NCBI GenBank assembly: GCA_920105625.2
Contig: OV050032.1
Coordinates: 95,650,542 to 95,714,541 of the forward strand
Length of the DNA stretch: 64,000 bases
Direction: 5' to 3'
From: Clusia tigrina
Taxonomy: Eukaryota; Arthropoda; Insecta; Diptera; Clusiidae
The notes under the pieces were generated by a model. It did no database searches, was not told the DNA's origin, and was given only the letters and a program-made list of their open reading frames with translations. The position numbers and the translations under genes were made by a program. Below, one piece after another: positions 37,076 through 50,807 of the stretch (position 1 is its first letter; every line of letters begins with the position of its first letter).

Positions 37076-38567
37076 CAAAGTTTGCAACATACAAATGCTT
37101 GTAACTTTTTACTGGAGCGTCATAAAACCTTGAAATTTTGTAACAATAATGTGCTCGAGCATCTTGTCAATTTAAGTTATCGCTCAAAGCTATGCTACTC
37201 TAGAGTCCCAAATCAAACACTGATAAAACTTCAAACGCCCCTAACTTCTTTACGGTACGTCCTACACATATCAAAGTTTGAAACATACAAATGATTGTAA
37301 TTTTTTACTGGAGCGTCATAAAACCTTGAAATTTTGTAACAATAAAGTACTCGAGCATCTTGTCAATTTAAGTTATCGCTCAAAGCTATGCTACCCTAGA
37401 GTCCCAAATCAAACACTGATAAAACTTCAAACGCCCCTAACTTCTTTACGGTACGTCCTACACATATCAAAGTTTGAAACATACAAATGATTGTAATTTT
37501 TTACTGGAGCGTCATAAAACCTTGAAATTTTGTAACAATAAAGTACTCGAGCATCTTGTCAATTTAAGTTATCGCTCAAAGCTATGCTACCATTGAGTCC
37601 CAAATCAAACACTGATAAAACTTCAAACGCCCCTAACTTCTTTACGGTACGTCCTACACATATCAAAGTTTGCAACATACAAATGCTTGTAACTTTTTAC
37701 TGGAGCGTCATAAAATCTTGAAATTTTGTAACAATAATGTACTCGAGCCTCTTGTCAATTTAAGCTATCGCTCAAAGCTATGATACCCTAGAGTCCCAAA
37801 TCAAACACTGATAAAACTTCAAACGCCCCAAACTTCTTTACAGTACGTCATACACCTATCAAAGTTTGCAACATACAAATGCTTGTAACTTTTTACTGGA
37901 GCGTCATAAAACCTTGAAATTTTGTAACAATAGAGTACTCGAGCATCTTGTCAATTTAAGTTATCGCTCAAAGCTATGCTACCATTGAGTCCCAAATCAA
38001 ACACTGATTAAACTTCAAATGGCAATAACTTCTATACGGTACGTCCTACATCTATCAAAGTGTGCAACATACAAATGCTTGTATCTTCTTACTGGAGCGT
38101 CATAAAACCTTGAAATTTTGTAACAATAAAGTACTCGAGCCTCTTGTCAATTTAAGCTATCGCTCAAAGCTATGCTACCATTGAGTCCCAAATCAAACAC
38201 TGATAAAACTTCAAACGCCCCTAACTTCTTTACGGTACGTCCTACACATATCAAAGTTTGCAACATACAAATGCTTGTAACTTTTTACTGGAGCGTCATA
38301 AAACCTTGAAATTTTGTAACAATAATGTACTCGAGCCTCTTGTCAATTTAAGCTATCGCTCAAAGCTATGATACCCTAGAGTCCCAAAACAAACACTGAT
38401 AAAACTTCCAACGCCCGTAACTTCTTTACGGTACGTCCTACACATATCAAAGTTTGCAACATACAAATGCTTGTAACTTTTTACTGGAGCGTCATAAAAC
38501 CTTGAAATTTTGTAACAATAGAGTACTCGAGCATCTTGTCAATTTAAGTTATCGCTCAAAGCTATGC
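37076..38567. repeat. Block Y, copy 1 (about 1.49 kb, repeated at offset 1765)
   Basis: Seven to eight monomers with the rare markers aataatgtgctcg (about 37146/38911), gctactctagag (37195/38960), ataaaatcttg (37712/39477), tttacagtacgtc (37849/39614), caaagtgtgcaac (38057/39822) and cttccaacgcccgtaac (38405/40170). The match starts near 37076 and ends near 38567, where cccaatttc begins in this copy but cccaaatcaatc follows in the other. Confidence 0.82.
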
Positions 38568-38568
38568 T

Positions 38569-38837
38569 ACCCTAGAGTCCCAATTTCAAACACTGATAAA
38601 ACTTCAAACGCCCCTAACTTCTATACGGTACGTCCTACACCTATCAAAGTTTGCAACATACAAATGCTTGTAACTTTTTACTGGAGCGTCATAAAACCTT
38701 GAAATTTTGTAACAATGAAGTACCCGAGCCTCTTGTCAATTTAAGCTATCGCTCAAAGCTATGCTACCCTAGAGTCCCAAATCAATCACTGATAAAACTT
38801 CAAATGGCTCTAACTTCTATACGGTGCGTCCGAAACC
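38569..38837. repeat. Block X, copy 2
   Basis: Second copy of 36412-36680, sitting exactly between the two Y blocks. The order X - two monomers - Y - X - Y suggests that a larger X..Y segment duplicated with loss of the two monomers between X and Y (36686-37075). Confidence 0.78.
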
Positions 38838-38840
38838 TAT

Positions 38841-40332
38841 CAAAGTTTGCAACATACAAATGCTTGTAACTTTTTACTGGAGCGTCATAAAACCTTGAAA
38901 TTTTGTAACAATAATGTGCTCGAGCATCTTGTCAATTTAAGTTATCGCTCAAAGCTATGCTACTCTAGAGTCCCAAATCAAACACTGATAAAACTTCAAA
39001 CGCCCCTAACTTCTTTACGGTACGTCCTACACATATCAAAGTTTGAAACATACAAATGATTGTAATTTTTTACTGGAGCGTCATAAAACCTTGAAATTTT
39101 GTAACAATAAAGTACTCGAGCATCTTGTCAATTTAAGTTATCGCTCAAAGCTATGCTACCCTAGAGTCCCAAATCAAACACTGATAAAACTTCAAACGCC
39201 CCTAACTTCTTTACGGTACGTCCTACACATATCAAAGTTTGAAACATACAAATGATTGTAATTTTTTACTGGAGCGTCATAAAACCTTGAAATTTTGTAA
39301 CAATAAAGTACTCGAGCATCTTGTCAATTTAAGTTATCGCTCAAAGCTATGCTACCATTGAGTCCCAAATCAAACACTGATAAAACTTCAAACGCCCCTA
39401 ACTTCTTTACGGTACGTCCTACACATATCAAAGTTTGCAACATACAAATGCTTGTAACTTTTTACTGGAGCGTCATAAAATCTTGAAATTTTGTAACAAT
39501 AATGTACTCGAGCCTCTTGTCAATTTAAGCTATCGCTCAAAGCTATGATACCCTAGAGTCCCAAATCAAACACTGATAAAACTTCAAACGCCCCAAACTT
39601 CTTTACAGTACGTCATACACCTATCAAAGTTTGCAACATACAAATGCTTGTAACTTTTTACTGGAGCGTCATAAAACCTTGAAATTTTGTAACAATAGAG
39701 TACTCGAGCATCTTGTCAATTTAAGTTATCGCTCAAAGCTATGCTACCATTGAGTCCCAAATCAAACACTGATTAAACTTCAAATGGCAATAACTTCTAT
39801 ACGGTACGTCCTACATCTATCAAAGTGTGCAACATACAAATGCTTGTATCTTCTTACTGGAGCGTCATAAAACCTTGAAATTTTGTAACAATAAAGTACT
39901 CGAGCCTCTTGTCAATTTAAGCTATCGCTCAAAGCTATGCTACCATTGAGTCCCAAATCAAACACTGATAAAACTTCAAACGCCCCTAACTTCTTTACGG
40001 TACGTCCTACACATATCAAAGTTTGCAACATACAAATGCTTGTAACTTTTTACTGGAGCGTCATAAAACCTTGAAATTTTGTAACAATAATGTACTCGAG
40101 CCTCTTGTCAATTTAAGCTATCGCTCAAAGCTATGATACCCTAGAGTCCCAAATCAAACACTGATAAAACTTCCAACGCCCGTAACTTCTTTACGGTACG
40201 TCCTACACATATCAAAGTTTGCAACATACAAATGCTTGTAACTTTTTACTGGAGCGTCATAAAACCTTGAAATTTTGTAACAATAGAGTACTCGAGCATC
40301 TTGTCAATTTAAGTTATCGCTCAAAGCTATGC
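38841..40332. repeat. Block Y, copy 2
   Basis: Matches 37076-38567 at offset 1765 (9 x 196 plus 1). I noticed only one difference, aaaacaaac in copy 1 near 38388 against aaatcaaac here near 40153. After about 40332 the sequence turns to M1 with aatcaatcactg and aactataaatgg. Confidence 0.82.
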
Positions 40333-40529
40333 TACCATTGAGTCCCAAATCAATCACTGATTAAACTATAAATGGCAATAAGTTCTATACGGTACGTCCT
40401 ACACCTATCAAAGTTTGCAACACACAAATGCTTGTAACTTTTTACTGGAGCGTCATAAAACCTTGAAAATTTGTAACAATAAAGTACCCGAGCCTCTTGT
40501 CAATTTAAGCTATCGCTCAAAGCTATGCT

Positions 40530-41140
40530 ACCCTAGAGTCCCAAATCAAACACTGATAAAACTTCAAACGCCCCTAACTTCTTTACGGTACGTCCTACAC
40601 ATATCAAAGTTTGAAACATACAAATGATTGTAATTTTTTACTGGAGCGTCATAAAACCTTGAAATTTTGTAACAATAAAGTACTCGAGCATCTTGTCAAT
40701 TTAAGTTATCGCTCAAAGCTATGCTACCCTAGAGTCCCAAATCAAATACTGATAAAACTTCAAACGCCCCTAACTTCTTTACGGTACGTCCTACACATAT
40801 CAAAGTTTGCAACATACAAATGCTTGTAACTTTTTACTGGAGCGTCATAAAACCTTGAAATTTTGTAACAATAAAGTACTCGAGCATCTTGTCAATTTAA
40901 GTTATCGCTCAAACCTATGCTACCATTGAGTCCCAAATCAAACACTGATAAAACTTCAAACGCCCCTAACTTCTTTACGGTACGTCCTACACATATCAAA
41001 GTTTGCAACATACAAATGCTTGTAACTTTTTACTGGAGCGTCATAAAACCTTCAAAATTTGTAACAATAAAGTACCCGAGCCTCTTGTCAATTTAAGCTA
41101 TCGCTCAAAGCTATGCTACCCTAGAGTCCCAAATCAAACA
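40530..41140. repeat. Block repeated at offset 1569 (copy at about 42099-42710)
   Basis: Three monomers sharing two rare variants at exactly 1569 bp: aaacctatgc (40912/42481) and ccttcaaaatttg followed by cccgag (about 41051/42620). The right edge is where this copy turns to gattaaac..aatggcaat and the other to ccccaaactt. The left edge is uncertain by about 50 bp. Confidence 0.72.
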
Positions 41141-42372
41141 CTGATTAAACTTCAAATGGCAATAACTTCTATACGGTACGTCCTACACCTATCAAAGTTT
41201 GCAACATACAAATGCTTGTATCTTTTTACTGGAGCGTCATAAAACCTTGAAATTTTGTAACAATAAAGTACTCGAGCATCTTGTCAATTTAAGCTATCGC
41301 TCAAAGCTATGCTACCCTAGAGTCCCAAATCAAACACTGATAAAACCTCAAACGCCCCTAACTTCTTTACGGTACGTCCTACCCATATCAAATTTTTTAA
41401 CATACAAATGATTGTAATTTTTTACTGGAGCGTCATAAAACCTTGAAATTTTGTAACAATAAAGTACTCGAGCATCTTTGTCAATTTAAGTTATCGCTCA
41501 AAGCTATGCTACTATTGAGTCCCAAATCAAACACTGATTAAACTTCAAATGGCAATAACTTCTATACGGTACGTCCTACATCTATCAAAGTTTGCAACAT
41601 ACAAATGCTTGTATCTTCTTACTGGAGCGTCCTAAAACCTTGAAATTTTGTAACAATAAAGTACTCGAGCCTCTTGTCAATTTAAGCTATCGCTCAAAGC
41701 TATGCTACCCTAGAGTCCCAAATCAAACACTGATAAAACTTCAAACGCCCCTAACTTCTTTACGGTACGTCCTACACATATCAAAGTTTGCAACATACAA
41801 ATGCTTGTAACTTTTTACTGGAGCGTCATAAAACCTTGAAATTTTGTAACAATAGAGTACTCGAGCATCTTGTCAATTTAAGTTATCGCTCAAAGCTATG
41901 CTACCATTGAGTCCCAAATCAAACACTGATTAAACTTCAAATGGCAATAACTTCTAAACGGTACGTCCTACACATATCAAAGTTTGCAACATACAAATGC
42001 TTGTAACTTTTTACTGGAGCGTCATAAAACCTTGAAATTTTGTAACAATAATGTACTCGAGCCTCTTGTCAATTTAAGTTATCGCTCAAAGCTATGCTAC
42101 CGTAGAGTCCCAAATCAAACACTGATAAAACTTCAAACGCCCCTAACTTCTTTACGGTACGTCCTACACATATCAAAGCTTGAAACATACAAATGATTGT
42201 AATTTTTTACTGGAGCGTCATAAAACCTTGAAATTTTGTAACAATAAAGTACTCGAGCATCTTGTCAATTTAAGTTATCGCTCAAAGCTATGCTACCCTA
42301 GAGTCCCAAATCAAACACTGATAAAACTTCAAACGCCCCTAACTTCTTTACGGTACGTCCTACACATATCAA
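41130..42372. repeat. Block repeated at offset 2550 (copy at about 43680-44922)
   Basis: About six monomers. The shared marker is gcgtcctaaaacc (about 41627/44177), absent from the otherwise similar monomer at 43357. Private changes in this copy are ctacccatatc with attttttaac near 41382-41400, ctaccgtagag near 42099 and caaagcttg near 42175. Confidence 0.7.
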
Positions 42373-42759
42373 AGTTTGCAACATACAAATGCTTGTAACT
42401 TTTTACTGGAGCGTCATAAAACCTTGAAATTTTGTAACAATAAAGTACTCGAGCATCTTGTCAATTTAAGTTATCGCTCAAACCTATGCTACCATTGAGT
42501 CCCAAATCAAACACTGATAAAACTTCAAACGCCCCTAACTTCTTTACGGTACGTCCTACACATATCAAAGTTTGCAACATACAAATGCTTGTAACTTTTT
42601 ACTGGAGCGTCATAAAACCTTCAAAATTTGTAACAATAAAGTACCCGAGCCTCTTGTCAATTTAAGCTATCGCTCAAAGCTATGCTACCCTAGAGTCCCA
42701 AATCAAACACTGATAAAACTTCAAACGCCCCAAACTTCTTTACGGTACGTCATACACCT

Positions 42760-44329
42760 ATCAAAGTTTGCAACATACAAATGCTTGTAACTTTTTACTG
42801 GAGCGTCATAAAACCTTGAAATTTTGTAACAATAGAGTACTCGAGCATCTTGTCAATTTAAGTTATCGCTCAAAGCTATGCTACCATTGAGTCCCAAATC
42901 AAACACTGATTAAACTTCAAATGGCAATAACTTCTATACGGTACGTCCTACACCTATCAAAGTTTGCAACATATAAATGCTTGTATCTTTTTACTGGAGC
43001 GTCATAAAACCTTGAAATTTTGTAACAATAAAGTACTCGAGCATCTTGTCAATTTAAGTTATCGCTCAAAGCTATGCTACCCTAGAGTCCCAAATCAAAC
43101 ACTGATAAAACCTCAAACGCCCCTAACTTCTTTACGGTACGTCCTACACATATCAAAGTTTGCAACATACAAATGATTGTAATTTTTTACTGGAGCGTCA
43201 TAAAACCTTGAAATTTTGTAACAATAAAGTACTCGAGCATCTTTGTCAATTTAAGTTATCGCTCAAAGCTATGCTACTATTGAGTCCCAAATCAAACACT
43301 GATTAAACTTCAAATGGCAATAACTTCTATACGGTACGTCCTACATCTATCAAAGTTTGCAACATACAAATGCTTGTATCTTCTTACTGGAGCGTCATAA
43401 AACCTTGAAATTTTGTAACAATAAAGTACTCGAGCCTCTTGTCAATTTAAGCTATCGCTCAAAGCTATGCTACCCTAGAGTCCCAAATCAAACACTGATA
43501 AAACTTCAAACGCCCCTAACTTCTTTACGGTACGTCCTACACATATCAAAGTTTGCATCATACAAATGCTTGTAACTTTTTACTGGAGCGTCATAAAACC
43601 TTGAAATTTTGTAACAATAGAGTACTCGAGCATCTTGTCAATTTAAGTTATCGCTCAAAGCTATGCTACCATTGAGTCCCAAATCAAACACTGATTAAAC
43701 TTCAAATGGCAATAACTTCTATACGGTACGTCCTACACCTATCAAAGTTTGCAACATACAAATGCTTGTATCTTTTTACTGGAGCGTCATAAAACCTTGA
43801 AATTTTGTAACAATAAAGTACTCGAGCATCTTGTCAATTTAAGCTATCGCTCAAAGCTATGCTACCCTAGAGTCCCAAATCAAACACTGATAAAACCTCA
43901 AACGCCCCTAACTTCTTTACGGTACGTCCTACACATATCAAAGTTTGCAACATACAAATGATTGTAATTTTTTACTGGAGCGTCATAAAACCTTGAAATT
44001 TTGTAACAATAAAGTACTCGAGCATCTTTGTCAATTTAAGTTATCGCTCAAAGCTATGCTACTATTGAGTCCCAAATCAAACACTGATTAAACTTCAAAT
44101 GGCAATAACTTCTATACGGTACGTCCTACATCTATCAAAGTTTGCAACATACAAATGCTTGTATCTTCTTACTGGAGCGTCCTAAAACCTTGAAATTTTG
44201 TAACAATAAAGTACTCGAGCCTCTTGTCAATTTAAGCTATCGCTCAAAGCTATGCTACCCTAGAGTCCCAAATCAAACACTGATAAAACTTCAAACGCCC
44301 CTAACTTCTTTACGGTACGTCCTACACAT
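42760..44329. repeat. 785-bp tandem duplication (two copies)
   Basis: Copies at about 42760-43544 and 43545-44329, four monomers plus one inserted t (catctttgtc near 43248 and 44033). Order in each: M1, an M2-like copy with aaacctcaaacg and atgattgtaattt, an M1 with ctactattgag and catctatc, then gagcctc..ccctagag. This four-monomer set recurs near 41.2-42 kb and inside the long HOR at about 48, 50.3 and 56.2 kb, so it is a second, distinct tetramer type. Confidence 0.72.
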
Positions 44330-44929
44330 ATCAAAGTTTGCAACATACAAATGCTTGTAACTTTTTACTGGAGCGTCATAAAACCTTGAAATTTTGTAAC
44401 AATAGAGTACTCGAGCATCTTGTCAATTTAAGTTATCGCTCAAAGCTATGCTACCATTGAGTCCCAAATCAAACACTGATTAAACTTCAAATGGCAATAA
44501 CTTCTAAACGGTACGTCCTACACATATCAAAGTTTGCAACATACAAATGCTTGTAACTTTTTACTGGAGCGTCATAAAACCTTGAAATTTTGTAACAATA
44601 ATGTACTCGAGCCTCTTGTCAATTTAAGTTATCGCTCAAAGCTATGCTACCCTAGAGTCCCAAATCAAACACTGATAAAACTTCAAACGCCCCTAACTTC
44701 TTTACGGTACGTCCTACACATATCAAAGTTTGCAACATACAAATGATTGTAATTTTTTACTGGAGCGTCATAAAACCTTGAAATTTTGTAACAATAAAGT
44801 ACTCGAGCATCTTGTCAATTTAAGTTATCGCTCAAAGCTATGCTACCCTAGAGTCCCAAATCAAACACTGATAAAACTTCAAACGCCCCTAACTTCTTTA
44901 CGGTACGTCCTACACATATCAAAGTTTGA

Positions 44930-45905
44930 AACATACAAATGATTGTAATTTTTTACTGGAGCGTCATAAAACCTTGAAATTTTGTAACAATAAAGTACTC
45001 GAGCATCTTGTCAATTTAAGTTATCGCTCAAAGCTATGCTACCATTGAGTCCCAAATCAAACACTGAATAAACTTCAAATGGCAATAACTTCTATACAGT
45101 ACGTCCTACACCTATCAAAGTTTGCAACATACAAAAGCTTGTATCTTTTTACTGGAGCGTCATAAAACCTTGAAATTTTGTAACAATAAAGTACTCGAGC
45201 ATCTTGTCAATTTAAGTTATCGCTAAAAGCTATGCTACCATTGAGTCCCAAATCAAACACTGATAAAACTTCAAACGCCCCTAACTTCTTTACGGTACGT
45301 CCTACACATATCAAAGTTTGCAACATACAAATGCTTGTAACTTTTTACTGGAGCGTCATAAAACCTTGAAATTTTGTAACAATAGAGTACTCGAGCATCT
45401 TGTCAATTTAAGTTATCGCTCAAAGCTATGCTACCATTGAGTCCCAAATCAAACACTGATTAAACTTCAAATGGCAATAACTTCTATACGGTACGTCCTA
45501 CACCTATCAAAGTTTGCAACATACAAATGCTTGTATCTTTTTACTGGAGCGTCATAAAACCTTGAAATTTTGTAACAATAAAGTACTCGAGCATCTTGTC
45601 AATTTAAGTTATCGCTCAAAGCTATGCTACCCTAGGGTCCCAAATCAAACACTGATAAAACCTCAAACGCCCCCAACTTCTTTACGGTACGTCCTACACA
45701 TATCAAAGTTTGCAACATACAAATGCTTGTAACTTTTTACTGGAGCGTCATAAAACCTTGAAATATTGTAACAATAGAGTACTCGAGCATCTTGTCAATT
45801 TATGTTATCGCTCAAAGCTATGCTACCAATGAGTCCCAAATCAAACACTGATTAAACTTCAAATGGCAATAACTTCTAAACGGTACGTCCTACACCAATC
45901 AAAGT
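44930..45905. repeat. Mixed monomers before the long HOR
   Basis: Five monomers, including an M1 with gaataaac and tacagtacg near 45067-45100, the HindIII-type acaaaagcttg near 45134, ccctagggtccc near 45633 and gaaatattg near 45764. Satellite only. Confidence 0.7.
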
Positions 45906-48258
45906 TTGCAACACACAAATGCTTGTATCTTTTTACTGGAGCGTCATAAAACCTTGAAATTTTGTAACAATAAAGTACTCGAGCATCTTGTCAATTTAAG
46001 TTATCGCTCAAAGCTATGCTACCCTAGAGTCCCAAATCAAACACTGATAAAACTTCAAACGCCCCTAACTTCTTTACGGTACGTCCTACACATATCAAAA
46101 TTTGAAACATACAAATGATTGTAATTTTTTACTGGAGCGTCATAAAACCTTGAAATTTTGTAACAATAAAGTACTCGAGCATCTTGTCAATTTAAGTTAT
46201 CGCTCAAAGTTATGCTACCATTGAGTCCCAAATCAAACACTGATAAAACTTCAACCGCCCCTAACTTCTTTACGGTACGTCCTACACATATCAAAGTTTG
46301 CAACATACAAATGCTTGTAACTTTTTACTGGAGCGTCATAAAACCTTGAAATTTTGTAACAATAATGTACTCGAGCCTCTTGTCAATTTAAGCTATCGCT
46401 CAAAGCTATGATACCCTAGAGTCCCAAATCAAACACTGATAAAACTTCAAACGCCCCTAACTTCTTTACGGTACGTCCTACACATATCAAAGTTTGCAAC
46501 ATACAAATGCTTGTAACTTTTTACTGGAGCGTCATAAAACCTTGAAATTTTGTAACAATAGAGTACTCGAGCATCTTGTCAATTTAAGTTATCGCTCAAA
46601 GATATGCTACCATTGAGTCCCAAATCAAACACTGATTAAACTATAAATGGCAATAACTTCTATACGGTACGTCCTACACCTATCAAAGTTTGCAACACAC
46701 AAATGCTTGTATCTTTTTACTGGAGCGTCATAAAACCTTGAAATTTTGTAACAATAAAGTACTCGAGCATCTTGTCAATTTAAGTTATCGCTCAAAGCTA
46801 TGCTACCCTAGAGTCCCAAATCAAACACTGATAAAACTTCAAACGCCCCTAACTTCTTTACGGTACGTCCTACACATATCAAAGTTTGAAACATACAAAT
46901 GATTGTAATTTTTTACTGGAGCGTCATAAAACCTTGAAATTTTGTAACAATAAAGTACTCGAGCATCTTGTCAATTTAAGTTATCGCTCAAAGCTATGCT
47001 ACCATTGAGTCCCAAATCAAACACTGATAAAACTTCAAACGCCCCTAAATTCTTTACGGTACGTCCTACACATATCAAAGTTTGCAACATACAAATGCTT
47101 GTAACTTTTTACTGGAGCGTCATAAAACCTTGAAATTTTGTAACAATAATGTACTCGAGCATCTTGTCAATTTAACTTATCGCTCAAAGCTATGCTACCA
47201 TTGAGTCCCAAATCAAACACTGATTAAACTTCAAATGGCAATAACTTCTATACGGTACGTCCTACACCTATCAAAGTTTGCAACATACAAATGCTTGTAT
47301 CTTTTTACTGGAGCGTCATAAAACCTTGAAATTTTGTAACAATAAAGTACTCGAGCATCTTGTCAATTTAAGTTATCGCTCAAAGCTATGCTACCATTGA
47401 GCCCCAATTCAAACACTGATAAAACTTCAAACGCCCCTAACTTCTTTACGGTACGTCCTACACATATCAAAGTTTGCAACATACAAATGCTTGTTACTTT
47501 TTACTGGAGCGTCATAAAACCTTGAAATTTTGTAACAATAAAGTACCCGAGCCTCTTGTCAATTTAAGCTATCGCTCAAAGCTATGCTACCCTAGAGTCC
47601 CAAATCAAACACTGATAAAACTTCAAACGCCCCAAACTTCTTTACGGTACGTCATACACCTATCAAAGTTTGCAACATACAAATGCTTGTAACTTTTTAC
47701 TGGAGCGTCATAAAACCTTGATATTTTGTAACAATAGAGTACTCGAGCATCTTGTCAATTTAAGTTATCGCTCAAAACTATGCTACCATTGAGTCCCAAA
47801 TCAAACACTGATAAAACCTCAAACGCCCCTAACTTCTTTACGGTACGTCCTACACATATCAAAGTTTGCAACATACAAATGATTGTAACTTTTTACTGGA
47901 GCGTCATAAAACCTTGAAATTTTGTAACAATAAAGTACTCGAGCATCTTTGTCAATTTAAGTTATCGCTCAAAGCTATGCTACTATTGATTCCCAAATCA
48001 AACACTGATTAAACTTCAAATGGCAATAACTTCTATACGGTACGTCCTACATCTATCAAAGTTTGCAACATACAAATGCTTGTATCTTCTTACTGGAGCG
48101 TCATAAAACCTTGAAATTTTGTAACAATAAAGTACTCGAGCCTCTTGTCAATTTAAGCTATCGCTCAAAGCTATGCTACCCTAGAGTCCCAAATCAAACA
48201 CTGATAAAACTTCAAACGCCCCTAACTTCTTTACGGTACGTCCTACACCAATCAAGGT
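45906..48258. repeat. Long HOR, copy A (2353 bp, 12 monomers)
   Basis: Begins with two tetramer-type sets and continues with a set that has tttaacttatcgctc (47171), cccgag (near 47549) and ccccaaactt with gtcatacacc (near 47630-47660). The single-copy marker caaccgcccc occurs once per HOR: 46255, 48608, 51157 and 54490. The phase chosen here (46255 minus 349) is arbitrary. Confidence 0.78.
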
Positions 48259-50807
48259 TTGCAACACACAAATGCTTGTATCTTTTTACTGGAGCGTCAT
48301 AAAACCTTGAAATTTTGTAACAATAAAGTACTCGAGCATCTTGTCAATTTAAGTTATCGCTCAAAGCTATGCTACCCTAGAGTCCCAAATCAAACACTGA
48401 TAAAACTTCAAACGCCCCTAACTTCTTTACGTTACGTCCTACACATATCAAAGTTTGAAACATACAAATGATTGTAATTTTTTACTGGAGCGTCATAAAA
48501 CCTTGAAATTTTGTAACAATAAAGTACTCGAGCATCTTGTCAATTTAAGTTATCGCTCAAAGCTATGCTACCATTGAGTCCCAAATCAAACACTGATAAA
48601 ACTTCAACCGCCCCTAACTTCTTTACGGTACGTCCTACACATATCAAAGTTTGCAACATACAAATGCTTGTAACTTTTTACTGGAGCGTCATAAAACCTT
48701 GAAATTTTGTAACAATAATGTATTCGAGCCTCTTGTCAATTTAAGCTATCGCTCAAAGCTATGATACCCTAGAGTCCCAAATCAAACACTGATAAAACTT
48801 CAAACGCCCCTAACTTCTTTACGGTACGTCCTACACATATCAAAGTTTGCAACATACAAATGCTTGTAACTTTTTACTGGAGCGTCATAAAACCTTGAAA
48901 TTTTGTAACAATAGAGTACTCGAGCATCTTGTCAATTTAAGTTATCGCTCAAAGCTATGCTACCATTGAGTCCCAAATCAAACACTGATTAAACTATAAA
49001 TGGCAATAACTTCTATACGGTACGTCCTACACCTATCAAAGTTTGCAACACACAAATGCTTGTATCTTTTTACTGGAGCGTCATAAAACCTTGAAATTTT
49101 GTAACAATAAAGTACTCGAGCATCTTGTCAATTTAAGTTATCGCTCAAAGCTATGCTACCCTAGAGTCCCAAATCAAACACTGATAAAACTTCAAACGCC
49201 CCTAACTTCTTTACGGTACGTCCTACACATATCAAAGTTTGAAACATACAAATGATTATAATTTTTTACTGGAGCGTCATAAAACCTTGAAATTTTGTAA
49301 CAATAAAGTACTCGAGCATCTTGTCAATTTAAGTTATCGCTTAAAGCTATGCTACCATTGAGTCCCAAATCAAACACTGATAAAACTTCAAACGCCCCTA
49401 ACTTCTTTACGGTACGTCCTACACATATCAAAGTTTACAACATACAAATGCTTGTAACTTTTTACTGGAGCGTCATAAAACCTTGAAATTTTGTAACAAT
49501 AATGTACTCGAGCATCTTGTCAATTTAACTTATCGCTCAAAACTATGCTACCATTGAGTCCCAAATCAAACACTGATTAAACTTCAAATGGCAATAACTT
49601 CTATACGGTACGTCCTACACCTATCAAAGTTTGCAACATACAAATGCTTGTATCTTTTTACTGGAGCGTCATAAAACCTTGAAATTTTGTAACAATAAAG
49701 TACTCGAGCATCTTGTCAATTTAAGTTATCGCTCAAAGCTATGCTACCATTGAGTCCCAAATCAAACACTGATAAAACTTCAAACGCCCCTAACTTCTGT
49801 ACGGTACGTCCTACACATATCAAAGTTTGCAACATACAAATGCTTGTAACTTTTTACTGGACCGTCATAAAACCTTGAAATTTTGTAACAATAAAGTACC
49901 CGAGCCTCTTGTCAATTTAAGCTATCGCTCAAAGCTATGCTACCCTAGAGTCCCAAATCAAACACTGATAAAACTTCAAACGCCCCAAACTTCTTTCCGG
50001 TACGTCATACACCTATCAAAGTTTGCAACATACAAATGCTTGTAACTTTTTACTGGAGCGTCATAAAACCTTGAAATTTTGTAACAATAGAGTATTCGAG
50101 CATCTTGTCAATTTAAGTTATCGCTCAAAGCTATGCTACCATTGAGTCCCAAATCAAACACTGATTAAACTTCAAATGGCAATAACTTCTATACGGTACG
50201 TCCTACACCTATCAAAGTTTGCAACATACAAATGCTTGTATCTTTTTACTGGAGCGTCATAAAACCTTGAAATTTTGTAACAATAAAGTACTCGAGCATC
50301 TTGTCAATTTAAGTTATCGCTCAAAGCTATGCTACCCTAGAGTCCCAAATCAAACACTGATAAAACCTCAAACGCCCCTAACTTCTTTACGGTACGTCCT
50401 ACACATATCAAAGTTTGCAACATACAAATGATTGTAACTTTTTACTGGAGCGTCATAAAACCTTAAAATTTTGTAACAATAAAGTACTCGAGCATCTTTG
50501 TCAATTTAAGTTATCGCTCAAAGCTATGCTACTATTGAGTCCCAAATCAAACACTGATTAAACTTCAAATGGCAATAACTTCTATACGGTACGTCCTACA
50601 TCTATCAAAGTTTGCAACATACAAATGCTTGTATCTTCTTACTGGAGCGTCATAAAATCTTGAAATTTTGTAACAATAAAGTACTCGAGCCTCTTGTCAA
50701 TTTAAGCTATCGCTCAAAGCTATGCTACCCTAGAGTCCCAAATCAAACACTGATAAAACTTCAAACGCCCCTAACTTCTTTACGGTACGTCCTACACATA
50801 TCAAAGT
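48259..50807. repeat. Long HOR, copy B (2549 bp, 13 monomers)
   Basis: Markers match copy A at offset 2353: caaccgcccc 48608, tttaacttatc 49524 and ccccaaactt near 49983, here with tttccgg instead of tttacgg. Tttccgg is shared with copies C and D but not A, so B, C and D share a more recent ancestor at that site. Confidence 0.78.
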
